Shown here in pieces: positions 50,904 to 60,797 of a stretch of DNA of 64,000 bases (its first letter is position 1; each line of letters starts with the position of its first letter). The position numbers and the translations under genes are program-made. Below the pieces are notes generated by a model. The model was not told the DNA's origin. It did not search any database and worked only from the letters and a program-made list of their open reading frames with translations. Source of the DNA: Pseudomonas fulva (GTDB taxonomy: Bacteria; Pseudomonadota; Gammaproteobacteria; Pseudomonadales; Pseudomonadaceae); assembly GCF_023517795.1 (NCBI RefSeq), contig NZ_CP082928.1, positions 4,216,001 to 4,280,000 of the forward strand, read 5' to 3'.

Positions 50904-51223
50904 CAGACAACGGGTGGGAATCGATGAGATTTCTGCCCGTTTTGCTATTGGGGGCTGATGCCCCGAATCGGTAACCCCGCCAGAAGAGTGGTGTACCTGG
51001 AGCGCGACCTTAGGGTCTGTCCGAAAAGTCTCCGAGCGAAGGTCAGGCGAGGCAAAAATCGGTGAGGAAGCGGAGTTTACGAGCTGTAAATGAGCATTCC
51101 GAACCGATTTTTAACGAAGCATCACCGAGCGCAGGTCCTTTTCGTACAGAGCCTAGTCGTGATGTGCCAACTGGACCGGTTAACCCCGGTTCGAATAAAA
51201 ACAAACGAGAGGGGCTTTCCCCA
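50904..51223. other. Intergenic region putA / putP containing a MITE-like element
   Basis: 320 bp between two proline genes. Left part: an imperfect hairpin near 50910-50943 that could attenuate after putA. Middle: the repeat element at about 51010-51157. Right part: putP leader with GAGAGGGG Shine-Dalgarno. Confidence 0.6.
51010..51157. repeat. MITE-like element with terminal and internal inverted repeats
   Basis: About 148 bp. The left end reads TTAGGGTCTGTCCGAAAAG and the right end, as reverse complement, CTAGGCTCTGTACGAAAAG (16 of 19 match). Inside, AAAAATCGGT (51055-51064) pairs with ACCGATTTTT (51103-51112). It has no coding capacity. The sequence resembles short non-autonomous elements that I recall as recurring in Pseudomonas intergenic regions, but I could not verify that. 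Confidence 0.6.
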
Positions 51224-52714
51224 ATGACTGCAAGTACTCCCATGCTGGTCACCTTCGTGGTCTACATCCTGGCCATGGTGCTGATCGGTTTCATCGCCTA
51301 CCGTGCGACCAAGAACTTCTCCGACTACATCCTCGGCGGCCGCAGCCTCGGCAGCTTCGTCACCGCGCTGTCCGCCGGTGCCTCGGACATGAGTGGCTGG
51401 CTGCTGATGGGCCTGCCGGGCGCCATCTTTATCGCCGGCATCTCGGAAAGCTGGATCGCCATCGGCCTGATCCTCGGCGCCTGGCTCAACTGGCTGTTCG
51501 TCGCCGGTCGCCTGCGGGTGCACACCGAGCACAACAACAACGCCCTGACCCTGCCTGACTTCTTCACCCACCGTTTCGAAGACAACAGCAAGCTGCTGCG
51601 CATCTTCTCGGCGCTGGTGATCCTGGTGTTCTTCACCATCTACTGCGCCTCGGGCGTGGTGGCCGGTGCGCGCCTGTTCGAATCGACCTTCGGCCTGAGC
51701 TACGACGTCGCCCTGTGGGTCGGTGCGGCGGCGACCATCGCCTACGTGTTCGTCGGTGGTTTCCTGGCGGTGAGCTGGACCGACACCGTGCAGGCCACCA
51801 TGATGATCTTCGCGCTGCTGATCACCCCGGTGTTCGTGATTCTCTCCCTGGGCGATTTCGATGCGGCGATGACCACCATCGAGCAGGCCAACCCGGCCAA
51901 CTTCGACATGTTCCGCGGCTTGTCCTTCGTCGCCATCGTGTCGCTGCTGGCCTGGGGCCTGGGCTACTTCGGCCAGCCGCACATCCTGGTGCGTTTCATG
52001 GCAGCCGATTCGGTCAAGTCGATTCCGGCCGCACGCCGTATCGGCATGATCTGGATGGTCCTGTGCCTGGGCGGCGCCGTGGCAGTCGGTTTCTTCGGCA
52101 TCGCCTACTTCGCCAACAACCCGGCCCTGGCCGGCCCGGTCAGCGATAACAGCGAACGCGTGTTCATCGAACTGACCAAGATCCTCTTTAACCCCTGGGT
52201 TGCCGGTATCGTGCTGTCGGCCATTCTGGCCGCGGTGATGAGCACCCTGAGCTGCCAGCTGCTGGTGTGCTCCAGCGCGCTGACCGAAGACTTCTACAAG
52301 GCCTTCCTGCGCAAGGGCGCGAGCGAGAAGGAGCTGGTGTGGGTCGGTCGTCTGATGGTGCTGCTGATCGCCATCGTCGCCATCGCCATCGCCTCCAACC
52401 CGGACAGCAAGGTACTGGGCCTGGTGTCCTACGCCTGGGCGGGCTTCGGCGCGGCCTTCGGTCCGGTGGTGATCCTGTCGCTGGTCTGGAAGGGCATGAC
52501 CCGCAACGGCGCCCTGGCCGGCATGGTGGTCGGTGCGGCCACCGTGGTGCTGTGGAAGAACTTCATCGGCCTGGGTCTGTACGAGATCATTCCGGGCTTC
52601 ATCCTCGCCACCCTGGCCATCGTGGTGTTCAGCAAGATCGGTCGCCCGGCCTCGCCGGCGATGGTCAAGCGCTTCGACGAAGCCGAGAGGGAGTACCAGG
52701 ACGCCCATCTCTGA
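51224..52714 (+). CDS. putP: Sodium/proline symporter PutP
   Basis: A 496-aa Na+-coupled proline importer (SSS family) with about 13 membrane helices. Residues known in E. coli PutP to bind Na+ are kept: Asp55, Ser57 and Gly58 in GASDMSGWLLMGLPG. Further signatures are GYFGQPHILVRFMAADSVKS and LSAILAAVMSTLSCQLLVCS. ATG at 51224 gives the usual length; the 54-codon upstream extension is inside the MITE-like element. Terminator follows. It supplies substrate to PutA. Confidence 0.97.
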   Translation: MTASTPMLVTFVVYILAMVLIGFIAYRATKNFSDYILGGRSLGSFVTALSAGASDMSGWLLMGLPGAIFIAGISESWIAIGLILGAWLNWLFVAGRLRVHTEHNNNALTLPDFFTHRFEDNSKLLRIFSALVILVFFTIYCASGVVAGARLFESTFGLSYDVALWVGAAATIAYVFVGGFLAVSWTDTVQATMMIFALLITPVFVILSLGDFDAAMTTIEQANPANFDMFRGLSFVAIVSLLAWGLGYFGQPHILVRFMAADSVKSIPAARRIGMIWMVLCLGGAVAVGFFGIAYFANNPALAGPVSDNSERVFIELTKILFNPWVAGIVLSAILAAVMSTLSCQLLVCSSALTEDFYKAFLRKGASEKELVWVGRLMVLLIAIVAIAIASNPDSKVLGLVSYAWAGFGAAFGPVVILSLVWKGMTRNGALAGMVVGAATVVLWKNFIGLGLYEIIPGFILATLAIVVFSKIGRPASPAMVKRFDEAEREYQDAHL

Positions 52715-52737
52715 TCGCGCCTGCGTAACGCGTGATC

Positions 52738-52766
52738 AAAAGGCCCGGCAGTGTCCGGGCCTTTTC
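52738..52766 (+). terminator. Intrinsic terminator of putP
   Basis: An 11-bp stem (52738-52748 with 52755-52765), T-run inside the stem end, 23 bp past putP. Confidence 0.85.
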
Positions 52767-52813
52767 ATTGGCGCCTGCTGATAAGCTTGTCGCCCAGCCA
52801 TCAGGAACCCGCC

Positions 52814-53026
52814 ATGTCCCCCTCCAAAGACCCGCTGCACGGCATCACCCTGCAAGCCATCCTGACCGAACTGGTCGAGCAATTCGGCTGGGACGGCCTG
52901 GCTCAGCGTATCGACATCCGCTGCTTCAAGAGCGACCCGAGCATCAAGTCGAGCCTGACCTTCCTGCGCAAGACGCCCTGGGCACGGGAGAAGGTGGAGG
53001 CGTTGTATCTGAGGCAGAAGCGTTAG
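52814..53026 (+). CDS. VF530 family (DUF2132) DNA-binding-like protein
   Basis: A 70-aa small protein of the VF530 family, with the typical core [20 protein letters not shown] and [20 protein letters not shown] then [10 protein letters not shown]. The fold of Vibrio VF530 resembles double-stranded-DNA-binding proteins, but function is unknown. ATG at 52814 matches family length; upstream in-frame sequence covers the putP terminator. Confidence 0.9.
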   Translation: MSPSKDPLHGITLQAILTELVEQFGWDGLAQRIDIRCFKSDPSIKSSLTFLRKTPWAREKVEALYLRQKR

Positions 53027-53087
53027 GGTTCGTTGGCGGTAGGGAAGGCGCGAGTAAGGCACAAGCGGCATCGTTGCTGCCGCTTTT

Positions 53088-53157
53088 GTAGGAGGGGCTT
53101 CAGCCCCGAGCTTTTTATCAAGGCAAACAAAGAGCTCGGGGCTAAAGCCCCTCCTAC
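53088..53157. repeat. Long inverted repeat, Pseudomonas intergenic hairpin
   Basis: 25-bp arms (53088-53112 and 53133-53157) with a 20-nt loop. Each arm also has internal symmetry (GGGGCTTCAGCCCC, GGGGCTAAAGCCCC). It sits between the convergent VF530 and PBP-like genes, and may act as a bidirectional terminator or REP-like repeat. It shares GGCTAAAGCCCCTCCTAC with the repeat at 61651-61724. Confidence 0.75.
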
Positions 53158-53175
53158 GGAGTGTGCGGCCTTGTG

Positions 53176-56100
53176 CTAGCGCACCACCTGCGCCATCTGC
53201 TGCTGTGGTGGCGGAGCGCACAGCGTGCGCGCACCGGTTTGCAGGTAGGGCGCCAGGATCGGTTGCATGCCCTTGAGCACCTGCACCGGCAGCGCCGAGG
53301 TGAAGCGGAAGTTCTCTGCGGCGCGGCCCGGTACGAAGGCGGTGAGGGTGCCGAAGTGGTCCGGGCCGAGAAAGAACACGAAGGTGGCGGTGCGGTTCTG
53401 CACCCGCGAGCTGATCACCTGGCCGCCGCGACCCACGCTGGTCATGCGGTTGTCGCCGGTGCCGGTCTTGCCGCCCAGGGTCAACGGGCTGCCATCGGCC
53501 AGGCTGAAGGCGCCCTGCAGGCGCCGCGCGGTACCGCCATCCACCACCTGTGACAGGGCCTCGCGCAGCGCCGCGGCGACCTCAGGGGCCATCACCCGTT
53601 TGCCGGCTTCGAGTACGTGGCCCAGGCGCGTGTCGTAAGGCGTGCCTGCGGCGAAGTGCAGGCTGTCGATGCGCACCGTGGGCAGGCGGATGCCATCGTT
53701 CTGGATGATGCCGATCAGCTCGGCCAGGGCCGCGGGGCGGTCCCCCGAGCTGCCCAGGGCGGTGGCCAGGGACGGCACCAGGTACTCGAAGGGGTAACCC
53801 AGGTTCTGCCAGCGCTGGTGAATATCCAGGAAGGCCTCGACCTCCAGCATGATGCGGATGCGGCTGTCGCGGGCGCTCTTGTGACGGCTCTTGAACAGCC
53901 AGCCGTAGACTTCCTGACGCTGCTCGGCGCTGGCGCTCACCGCGTCGTTGAAGGAGGCCTGCGGGTGGTCGATCAGGTATTTCAGCAGCCACAGCTCCAG
54001 CGGGTGCACGCGAGCGATGTAGCCCTGGTCCGGCAGGCTGAAAGCGCCGGGGCCATAACGCCGGTAGAGCTCGTCGATGCGCTTGTCGCTGATCCGTGCG
54101 CCCGGCAGGTGAGCCTTGATGAAATTGCCAAAGGTCGCCTGGCCGACCCCCGGCATCAGGTAGCGGTGTACCGCGGCCAGGCGCGTGTCGGTCAGGCGCA
54201 GGCCGCCGATAAAGGTATCCAGGCGCTCCTGGGCGGACTGGCCCTGGTACTTGCGCCAGAAGCGCAGCATGAAGGTGGTGCCTTCGCGGTCGGCAAAGCG
54301 GCTCAGGTACTCCTGGCGCCGCGGGTCCTTGTCGTCCTTGAGCAGGGCGGCGCTGTTGCCCGGCGCCTGGTAGGTGCTGTAGCGCACCAGGTCGCGCATC
54401 AGGCGCACGAAGGGCAGGTTGATCGATTCGCGTAGCGACTCGCGCAGGGTCGGGCGCCGGCCATTGTCCTCATTGCGGAAGTTGCCGAAGGTATGCAGGC
54501 CGCCGCCGGTGAAGAAGCGTTCCGCCGGGCTGGCCGAGTAGCGACGCTCCAGTGCAGCATCGAGCATGGGGGTGAGGTCGGCACCCGGGTTGCTGAGCAG
54601 GTAGTCGACGGCCCAGCGGCTGAGCAGATCCAGATCGGCGATGTCCTGGCTGCGCAGCTGCGCCGGGCTCATGCCGGCGAGCCGGCCATGCAGTTCGGCG
54701 ATCACCTCCAGGTAGGTGGCCATTACCCGCAGCTTGGCGGTAGAGCCCAGCTCCAGCTTGCTGCTTTCGTTGATGTCGAAGGGCTGATGGGTGTTGTCGG
54801 TCTGCACGCGCACCTGGTTGCCGTTGGGCGTGCGCTCGAACAGGGTGAAGCTGTAGCGCACGTCACCGGTCTTGCTGGGCGACAGCAAGCGGTCGCCGAA
54901 CAGGCCGACGCCTTCGGCGAAGGCCGGGTCGGCGAGTTGTTCGAGGTACAGGCTGACCTGTTGCTGCAGGTCCGAATTCAGGCTCGAGCGCGCTTCCAGG
55001 TCGAGCCTGTCGAGTTCGTAGTAGGACAGATTGAGCAGGCCGGCCAATCGTGCCCGCGCCATGCTGATGCCCTTGTCGCTGTCGATGCGCTGCAGGTTGG
55101 GATCGGTCTGCCAGTCGCGGTAAGTCACCTGCTGGGCCAGGGCCACGTCGCGCAGTTTGCTGTCCAGCACGCCACCGTCGGCCAACAGACGCAGGTGGCT
55201 GTCGACCAGCGCGGCCAGTTCTGCACGGCCCTGGGCGAGGTAATACGAGGGCCGGCGCTGGGCGATCATCAGCGATAGCACCTGGCGCAGCGCCAGGCCC
55301 CGCTCGGCCAGGTTGGCATCGCTGGCCTGCTCGGCGTCGAGCAGACGGTTGGTGGTGACGAAATCCACGCCGAACCAGATGCGCAGGCCATCGGCCAGGC
55401 CGTGCACCTCACCATGGCCGGGGGCGGCCGAGAGCGGCACGCTGTTGAGGTAGTCGCGCACGATGTTCTGCCTGGCCACGAGTGTCTGCGGGCCGCCCTG
55501 GTAGGCGCGCACGCTGGCGGAGATCATCTGGCGCAGTTTCTCGGCCGGCGCATGGGTAATGCCGTCCGGGGAATGGCGGTACTTCTCCAGCTGGGTGGCC
55601 AGGGTGCTGCCACCAGCGGACTGATCCTGCATACCGACGTACTTGCCGACCTGGGATAGCGCCGCTTTCACGAAGCGCGGCCAGTCCACCGCCGGGTTGG
55701 CTTCGGCCGGCTCGGCAGCAAGCAACTGGCGGTCCTCGATGAACAGCAGGCTGCCGATCACCAGCGCAGGAATCGCGGCGAAGTCGCTGTAGCGCTGACG
55801 TGGGTTACGCACGGTGTAGAAGGGTGTGCCGCGGCAATCCTCGATGTTCACACCGGTTTGCGCCTTCTCGGCGAAGGGCGCGAAGAAGCCGCGCTCGGCG
55901 TAGTCGCTCAGTGCTGGCGAGAAACGCGCCTGCTGCAGCACTTCGAAGCCGCGGCCCTGCAGGCGTTCGATAAAGGTCGGCAGGCGGCTGTAGCCCTGAC
56001 GTTGATCGAAGGGGCCGTTACCGGGATAGACGATGGCGTCGCTGGGGCCGTCTTCGATTTCATAGGTGAGCGTGGCGGCGTAGCGGCTCAGTTCGCTGGA

Positions 56101-56286
56101 CTGGAAATGGGCGGTGCGCAGTTCGTAGATCAGCAATCCACTCGCTCCGATCAGCCCGAGCAACAGCGTCGAGCCGACCACCCAGCGCACAGGGTGCTTG
56201 CGGGGCTGGGGTTTGCGCGGCACCGCGGTCGCGACCTTGTGCTCGCGTACAGGCGGTGCGGAGTCGGATCGCCATAGTGCGCCCAT
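53176..56286 (-). CDS. Class A penicillin-binding protein-like transglycosylase/transpeptidase
   Basis: A 1036-aa inner-membrane protein, about 200 residues longer than usual PBP1A. Single membrane anchor about 31-53. GT51 domain about 190-330: IEDRQLLA, GGSTLATQLEKYRHS, IVRDYLNSVPL and RIWFGVD. Transpeptidase about 500-1000 with serine motif STAK (KLELGSTAKLRVMATYLE), SIN (LRESINLPFVRLM) and KTG (LTLGGKTGTGDNRM). Both activities look intact. Orthologue known in P. aeruginosa as the hypothetical PA0788. Start at 56286 (MGALWRSDSAPPVREHK) is preferred; an upstream 44-residue extension is T-rich and lies in the promoter. Confidence 0.82.
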   Translation of the reverse strand: MGALWRSDSAPPVREHKVATAVPRKPQPRKHPVRWVVGSTLLLGLIGASGLLIYELRTAHFQSSELSRYAATLTYEIEDGPSDAIVYPGNGPFDQRQGYSRLPTFIERLQGRGFEVLQQARFSPALSDYAERGFFAPFAEKAQTGVNIEDCRGTPFYTVRNPRQRYSDFAAIPALVIGSLLFIEDRQLLAAEPAEANPAVDWPRFVKAALSQVGKYVGMQDQSAGGSTLATQLEKYRHSPDGITHAPAEKLRQMISASVRAYQGGPQTLVARQNIVRDYLNSVPLSAAPGHGEVHGLADGLRIWFGVDFVTTNRLLDAEQASDANLAERGLALRQVLSLMIAQRRPSYYLAQGRAELAALVDSHLRLLADGGVLDSKLRDVALAQQVTYRDWQTDPNLQRIDSDKGISMARARLAGLLNLSYYELDRLDLEARSSLNSDLQQQVSLYLEQLADPAFAEGVGLFGDRLLSPSKTGDVRYSFTLFERTPNGNQVRVQTDNTHQPFDINESSKLELGSTAKLRVMATYLEVIAELHGRLAGMSPAQLRSQDIADLDLLSRWAVDYLLSNPGADLTPMLDAALERRYSASPAERFFTGGGLHTFGNFRNEDNGRRPTLRESLRESINLPFVRLMRDLVRYSTYQAPGNSAALLKDDKDPRRQEYLSRFADREGTTFMLRFWRKYQGQSAQERLDTFIGGLRLTDTRLAAVHRYLMPGVGQATFGNFIKAHLPGARISDKRIDELYRRYGPGAFSLPDQGYIARVHPLELWLLKYLIDHPQASFNDAVSASAEQRQEVYGWLFKSRHKSARDSRIRIMLEVEAFLDIHQRWQNLGYPFEYLVPSLATALGSSGDRPAALAELIGIIQNDGIRLPTVRIDSLHFAAGTPYDTRLGHVLEAGKRVMAPEVAAALREALSQVVDGGTARRLQGAFSLADGSPLTLGGKTGTGDNRMTSVGRGGQVISSRVQNRTATFVFFLGPDHFGTLTAFVPGRAAENFRFTSALPVQVLKGMQPILAPYLQTGARTLCAPPPQQQMAQVVR

Positions 56287-56453
56287 GGTCAACTGGCCCT
56301 GGCTTGTCCTTTCCTTCACAGCGTAGCCGCTGAGCGACGCGCTGTCCGACTGATCGGTCAAAAAAATCCTGCCTTTACATAAACCTAGGCCCGCGCCGTT
56401 GGCCTGAACCTGAGCCATACCTGCCGGTCAGGATGCAATCACCAGGAGGAAGC

Positions 56454-57278
56454 ATGATGCGCACACTCGAGTTGGCCGGCACTCAGGTACCGGTGATAGG
56501 CCAGGGCACCTGGCGCATGGCGGAAAACCGCGATCGGCGCAGAGGCGAAGTCGCTGCGCTGCGTGAAGGTATCGAGCGCGGCTTGCGGCTGATTGATACC
56601 GCCGAAATGTACGGCGAAGGCGGCGCCGAAGCGGTCGTCGGCGAGGCGATCAGCGGCAAGCGTGATCAGGTGTTTCTGGTCAGCAAGGTCTACCCGCACA
56701 ACGCCAGCCGCAGTGGCGTGGTGGCGGCTTGTGAGCGCAGCTTGCAACGCCTGGGCACCGACTACCTCGACCTCTATCTGCTGCACTGGCGCGGCCAGCA
56801 CCCGCTGGAGGAAACGGTCGAAGCCTTCGAGCGCCTGCGCGAGCAGGGCAAGATCGGCCGCTGGGGCGTTTCCAACTTCGACCTAGATGACCTGCAGGAA
56901 CTCGGCGAACCGGCCTGCGCCACCAACCAGGTGCTCTACAACCCCGAGGAGCGCGGCGTGGAGTTCGACCTGCTGCCCTGGCAGCAGCGCCAGAACATGC
57001 CTCTGATGGCCTATTGTCCGCTGGGGCAGGGTGGTGCGCTGCTGGCGGCCGCGGCACTGCGACAGGTGGCCCAGCAGCATGGCGTGAGCACCGCCCAGGT
57101 CGCCTTGGCCTGGGCGCTGCGCCAGCCCAATGTGCTGGTGATTCCCAAGGCCAGCGACCCCAGGCACCTGGCCGAAAACGCCGCGGCCGCTGAACTGCAA
57201 CTCAGCGCCGCCGATCTGCAGGCGATCGACAGCGCCTACCCGGCGCCGACGCGCAGGCAGCGGTTGCAGATGGTGTGA
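56454..57278 (+). CDS. Aldo/keto reductase
   Basis: A 274-aa NADPH-dependent TIM-barrel oxidoreductase. Catalytic tetrad pieces: Asp and Tyr in LRLIDTAEMYGEG, Lys in VFLVSKVYPHNAS, His in YLLHWRG. The cofactor-binding end VIPKASDPRHLAENAAAAEL is present. It resembles the YeaE/2,5-diketogluconate reductase group; substrate unknown. ATG at 56454 follows AGGAGGA; an ATG seven codons upstream lies before the Shine-Dalgarno. Divergent from the PBP-like gene. Confidence 0.93.
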   Translation: MMRTLELAGTQVPVIGQGTWRMAENRDRRRGEVAALREGIERGLRLIDTAEMYGEGGAEAVVGEAISGKRDQVFLVSKVYPHNASRSGVVAACERSLQRLGTDYLDLYLLHWRGQHPLEETVEAFERLREQGKIGRWGVSNFDLDDLQELGEPACATNQVLYNPEERGVEFDLLPWQQRQNMPLMAYCPLGQGGALLAAAALRQVAQQHGVSTAQVALAWALRQPNVLVIPKASDPRHLAENAAAAELQLSAADLQAIDSAYPAPTRRQRLQMV

Positions 57279-57352
57279 GGGATTTTCACGGAAGTGGGCG
57301 CTGAGCGAACTCATTGAAGAGGGAGAAACCCTGATGGGTTTCACCAGCCTCA

Positions 57353-57403
57353 GTGGGAGCGCGCCATGCGCGCGACAGCTTCGCGGGCATGGCCCGCTCC
57401 CAC
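57353..57403. repeat. REP-like palindromic repeat
   Basis: A near-perfect 22-bp inverted repeat around a short CAGCTT-type loop, with ends GTGGGAGC and GCTCCCAC and inner GCCATGC/GCATGGC. This is the common Pseudomonas REP pattern. It lies in the convergent gap between the aldo/keto reductase gene and rapA. Confidence 0.8.
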
Positions 57404-57476
57404 AAGTTAGATCAAGCCCCAGGGTGTGGGTGAAAGCCATCAAATGGCGATGGGCTCCACCTACCTCCGACTTGGC

Positions 57477-60320
57477 TTAACCCGCGACCAGCACCCGGAT
57501 GGCTTCCAGGCGCAGGGCGGCCTTGTCGAGCATGGCCAGGCCTTGCTCGCGCTGCTCGCGCAGGGCCTCCAGTTCGCTGTCGCGCACGCTCGGGTTGACC
57601 GCCTGCAGGGCGGTCAGGCGGGCCAGTTCTTCGTCCAGTTCGGCAGCCAGGCGACGCTTGGCTTCGGTGACCCGCTCGACATGGCGCGGCGAGACCTTGG
57701 CCTCCCCGGCGGCGATCTTTGGCGTCAGCGCATCACGCTGGGCCTGCACGAACTTGTTGGCGCTGGCGCGCGGTACGGCTTCGAGCTGGTCGTTGAGGGT
57801 GTCGAAGGACACCTTGGAGGCCAGGTCGTTGCCGTTGCCGTCGAGCAGGCAGCGCAGGGCGGCAGGGGGCAGGTAGCGGCCCAGCTGCAGTTTGCGCGGC
57901 GCCACCACCTCGCTGACGTACAGCAGCTCGAGCAGCACGGTGCCAGGCTTGAGCGCCTTGTTCTTGATCAGCGCCACCGAGGTATTGCCCATCGAGCCGG
58001 AGCGCACCAGGTCCATGCCGCCCTGCACCATGGGGTGTTCCCAGGTCAGGAACTGCATGTCTTCGCGGGACAGGGCCAGGTCGCGGTCGTAGGTGATGGT
58101 CACGCCTTCGTCGTCGCCGAGCGGGAAGCTGGCATCGAGCATCTTCTCGCTGGGGCGCAGGATCAGGGCATTGTCGGAATGGTCTTCGCTGTCGATGCCG
58201 AAGGCGTCGAACAGCTGCTCCATGTACATCGGCAGGGCGAACTGGTCGTCCTGCTCGAGGATCGCCTCGACCAGCGCCTCGCCTTCACCGGCACCGCCGG
58301 AGTTGAGTTCCAGCAGGCGGTCGCGACCGGCGTGCAGGTCGCCTTCCAGGCGCTTGCGCTCGGCGGTGGCTTCGTCGATCAGCGCTTGCCACTGGCCATC
58401 GTCGGCGTTCTCCAGCATCGGCAGCAGGCGGCTGCCGAACTGGTGCTGCAGGGCGTTGCCGGTCGGGCAGGTGGCCAGGAAGGCGTTCAGCGCCTGGTGG
58501 TACCACTGGAACAGGCGCTCCTGGGGGCTGTTTTCCATGTACGGCACGTGCAACTGGATCTTGTGCTTCTGGCCGATGCGGTCGAGGCGGCCGATGCGCT
58601 GCTCGAGCAGGTCCGGGTGGGCCGGCAGGTCGAACAGCACCAGGTGGTGGGCGAACTGGAAGTTGCGGCCTTCGGAGCCGATTTCCGAACAGATCAGCAC
58701 CTGGGCGCCGAATTCTTCGTCGGCGAAGTAGGCCGCGGCGCGGTCGCGCTCGAGGATGCTCATGCCCTCGTGGAAGACGGTGGCCGGGATGCCGGAGCGC
58801 ACGCGCAGGGCGTCCTCCAGGTCCATGGCGGTCTCGGCGTGGGCGCAGATCACCAGCACCTTGAATTTCTTGAGCATCTTCAGGGTGTCGATCAGCCACT
58901 CGACGCGCGGGTCGAAGCGCCACCAGCGCTGGTCTTCCTCGACATCGGCCTGGCCCTGGTAACTGACTTCCGGGTACAGCTCGGCATGCTCGCCGAGCGG
59001 CAGCTCCATGTACTCGTCCGGGCTCGGCAACGGGTAGGGGTGCAGCTCGCGCTCCGGGAAGCCCTGTACGGCGGCGCGGGTGTTGCGGAACAGCAGGCGG
59101 CCGGTGCCATGACGGTCGAGCAGCTCGCGTACCAGGCGGGCGCGGGCGTCGCTGTCGCCACCGTCGGCGGCATCCAGCAATTGGCGGCTTTCATCGCCGA
59201 GGAAGCTGCCGATGGCATCGCGGGCCTGGGCGCTGAGCTGGCCCTGGTCGAGCAGCTCCTGCACCGCCTCGGCCACCGGTTTGTAGCTGGCGCTTTCGGC
59301 GCGGAAGGCGTCCAGGTCATGGAAACGATTCGGGTCGAGCAGGCGCAGGCGCGCGAAGTGGCTGTCCTGGCCGAGCTGCTCGGGGGTGGCGGTGAGCAGC
59401 AGCACGCCAGGGATCACTTCGGCCAGCTGTTCGACCAGGCTGTACTCGCGGCTGGCCTTTTCCGGGTGCCAGACCAGGTGGTGGGCTTCGTCGACCACCA
59501 TCAGGTCCCAGCCGGCGGCGAACAGCGCGTCCTGGGCCTTTTCGTCCTCGCACAGCCACTCCAGCGCAACCAGCGCCAGTTGTGCGTCCTCGAACGGGTT
59601 GCTGGCGTCGCTCTCGATAAAGCGCTCGGCGTCGAACAGCGCCACTTCCAGGTTGAAGCGCCGGCGCATTTCCACCAGCCACTGGTGCTGCAGGTTTTCC
59701 GGCACCAGGATCAGCACGCGGCTGGCGCGCCCGGAGAGCAGCTGGCGATGGATCACCAGGCCGGCTTCGATGGTCTTGCCCAGGCCCACTTCGTCGGCCA
59801 GCAGTACGCGCGGGGCGATGCGGTCGGCCACTTCACGGGCGATGTGCAACTGGTGCGCGATGGGTTGCGCACGCACGCCGCCCAGGCCCCACAGCGAGGA
59901 CTGCACCTGCTTGCTGGTGAACTCCAGGGTGCGGTAGCGCAGGGAGAACCAGGGCAGCGGGTCGATCTGCCCGGCGAACAGGCGGTCGCTGGCCAGGCGG
60001 AACTGGATGAAGTTGGACAGCTGGGTTTCCGGCAGGGTGACGGCCTGGTTCTTGGCGTCGAGGCCGTGATAGACCAAGAGGCCATCGACGTCATCGACTT
60101 CGCGTACGGTCAGCTTCCAGCCTTCGAAGTGGGTGATCTCGTCGCCCGGCGAGAAACGCACGCGGGTCAGCGGCGCATTGCGGGCCGCGTACTGGCGGGT
60201 TTCGCCGGTGGCGGGGTAGAGCACGGTGAGCATGCGGCCGTCCTGCATGAGGATGGTGCCCAAGCCCAGTTCCGCTTCGCTGTCGCTGATCCAGCGTTGC
60301 CCCGGTTGATACTCCGCCAT
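57477..60320 (-). CDS. rapA: RNA polymerase-associated protein RapA (HepA)
   Basis: A 947-aa SWI2/SNF2 ATPase that recycles RNA polymerase. Domains: tandem Tudor-like N-terminus (1-110), DEXH core with Walker [21 protein letters not shown] (about 170-190) and DEAH box [11 protein letters not shown]. Helicase-C motifs follow in [20 protein letters not shown] and [20 protein letters not shown]. The C-terminus ends [12 protein letters not shown] at 60320 ([20 protein letters not shown]); five upstream codons are possible but unlikely. Confidence 0.97.
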   Translation of the reverse strand: MAEYQPGQRWISDSEAELGLGTILMQDGRMLTVLYPATGETRQYAARNAPLTRVRFSPGDEITHFEGWKLTVREVDDVDGLLVYHGLDAKNQAVTLPETQLSNFIQFRLASDRLFAGQIDPLPWFSLRYRTLEFTSKQVQSSLWGLGGVRAQPIAHQLHIAREVADRIAPRVLLADEVGLGKTIEAGLVIHRQLLSGRASRVLILVPENLQHQWLVEMRRRFNLEVALFDAERFIESDASNPFEDAQLALVALEWLCEDEKAQDALFAAGWDLMVVDEAHHLVWHPEKASREYSLVEQLAEVIPGVLLLTATPEQLGQDSHFARLRLLDPNRFHDLDAFRAESASYKPVAEAVQELLDQGQLSAQARDAIGSFLGDESRQLLDAADGGDSDARARLVRELLDRHGTGRLLFRNTRAAVQGFPERELHPYPLPSPDEYMELPLGEHAELYPEVSYQGQADVEEDQRWWRFDPRVEWLIDTLKMLKKFKVLVICAHAETAMDLEDALRVRSGIPATVFHEGMSILERDRAAAYFADEEFGAQVLICSEIGSEGRNFQFAHHLVLFDLPAHPDLLEQRIGRLDRIGQKHKIQLHVPYMENSPQERLFQWYHQALNAFLATCPTGNALQHQFGSRLLPMLENADDGQWQALIDEATAERKRLEGDLHAGRDRLLELNSGGAGEGEALVEAILEQDDQFALPMYMEQLFDAFGIDSEDHSDNALILRPSEKMLDASFPLGDDEGVTITYDRDLALSREDMQFLTWEHPMVQGGMDLVRSGSMGNTSVALIKNKALKPGTVLLELLYVSEVVAPRKLQLGRYLPPAALRCLLDGNGNDLASKVSFDTLNDQLEAVPRASANKFVQAQRDALTPKIAAGEAKVSPRHVERVTEAKRRLAAELDEELARLTALQAVNPSVRDSELEALREQREQGLAMLDKAALRLEAIRVLVAG

Positions 60321-60495
60321 GCTGCCTGTCTCCACCTGTGAAAAAGCCGGCTATGTTACCGCAGTGCCAGGTTTGACCAAAGGTGCATCATGGCCGATTT
60401 GGCACTTACCGACGCCCGCCCGGTCAGACAGTGTAGTAACGCAGCCGTAAAGTCGCCCGCCGTATGGCCGATAAGGTTGCAAAGAGAGGTCACCT

Positions 60496-60792
60496 ATGTT
60501 GCCGCCGATTCCTCACAGCCTGATACCCGTCACCGCCCAGCAGGACGTGGTCAAGCCGCGCCCGGAGATCGCGCCGGTGACGCCCACCGCTGAAACGGCT
60601 CAGGAAGATTCTGTCGGCCTGGACAAACGTCACCCCGACGAAGTGGCGGAACGACTGCGTGAAGAGCAGCGCCGCCAGCAGCGGCGTGGCTACACGGCCG
60701 CCGAGCTGGCCGAGGGCGAGGTCGACGAGGCGGATGAGCCGGGGATCGATCAGTTGCCGCGCCAGGGTCTCTGGGTGGACGTCGAGGTTTGA
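60496..60792 (+). CDS. Conserved hypothetical protein (98 aa)
   Basis: A 98-aa hydrophilic protein starting MLPPIPHSLIPVTAQQDVVK, Pro/Thr-rich at first, then charged and helical (VAERLREEQRRQQRRGYTAA). It lies between rapA and the alkB-like gene, as in P. aeruginosa PA3307. It ends in the first codons of the alkB-like frame. No known domain; probably partly disordered. ATG preceded by AGAGG. Confidence 0.75.
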   Translation: MLPPIPHSLIPVTAQQDVVKPRPEIAPVTPTAETAQEDSVGLDKRHPDEVAERLREEQRRQQRRGYTAAELAEGEVDEADEPGIDQLPRQGLWVDVEV

Positions 60793-60797
60793 CGCAC

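Noticed and set aside
56287..56418. 44-residue N-terminal extension of the PBP-like gene
   Set aside because: T-rich, promoter-like sequence, no signal or domain character; start placed at 56286.
57426..60341. 971-aa open frame antisense to rapA
   Set aside because: Same cause; rapA carries all SNF2 motifs.
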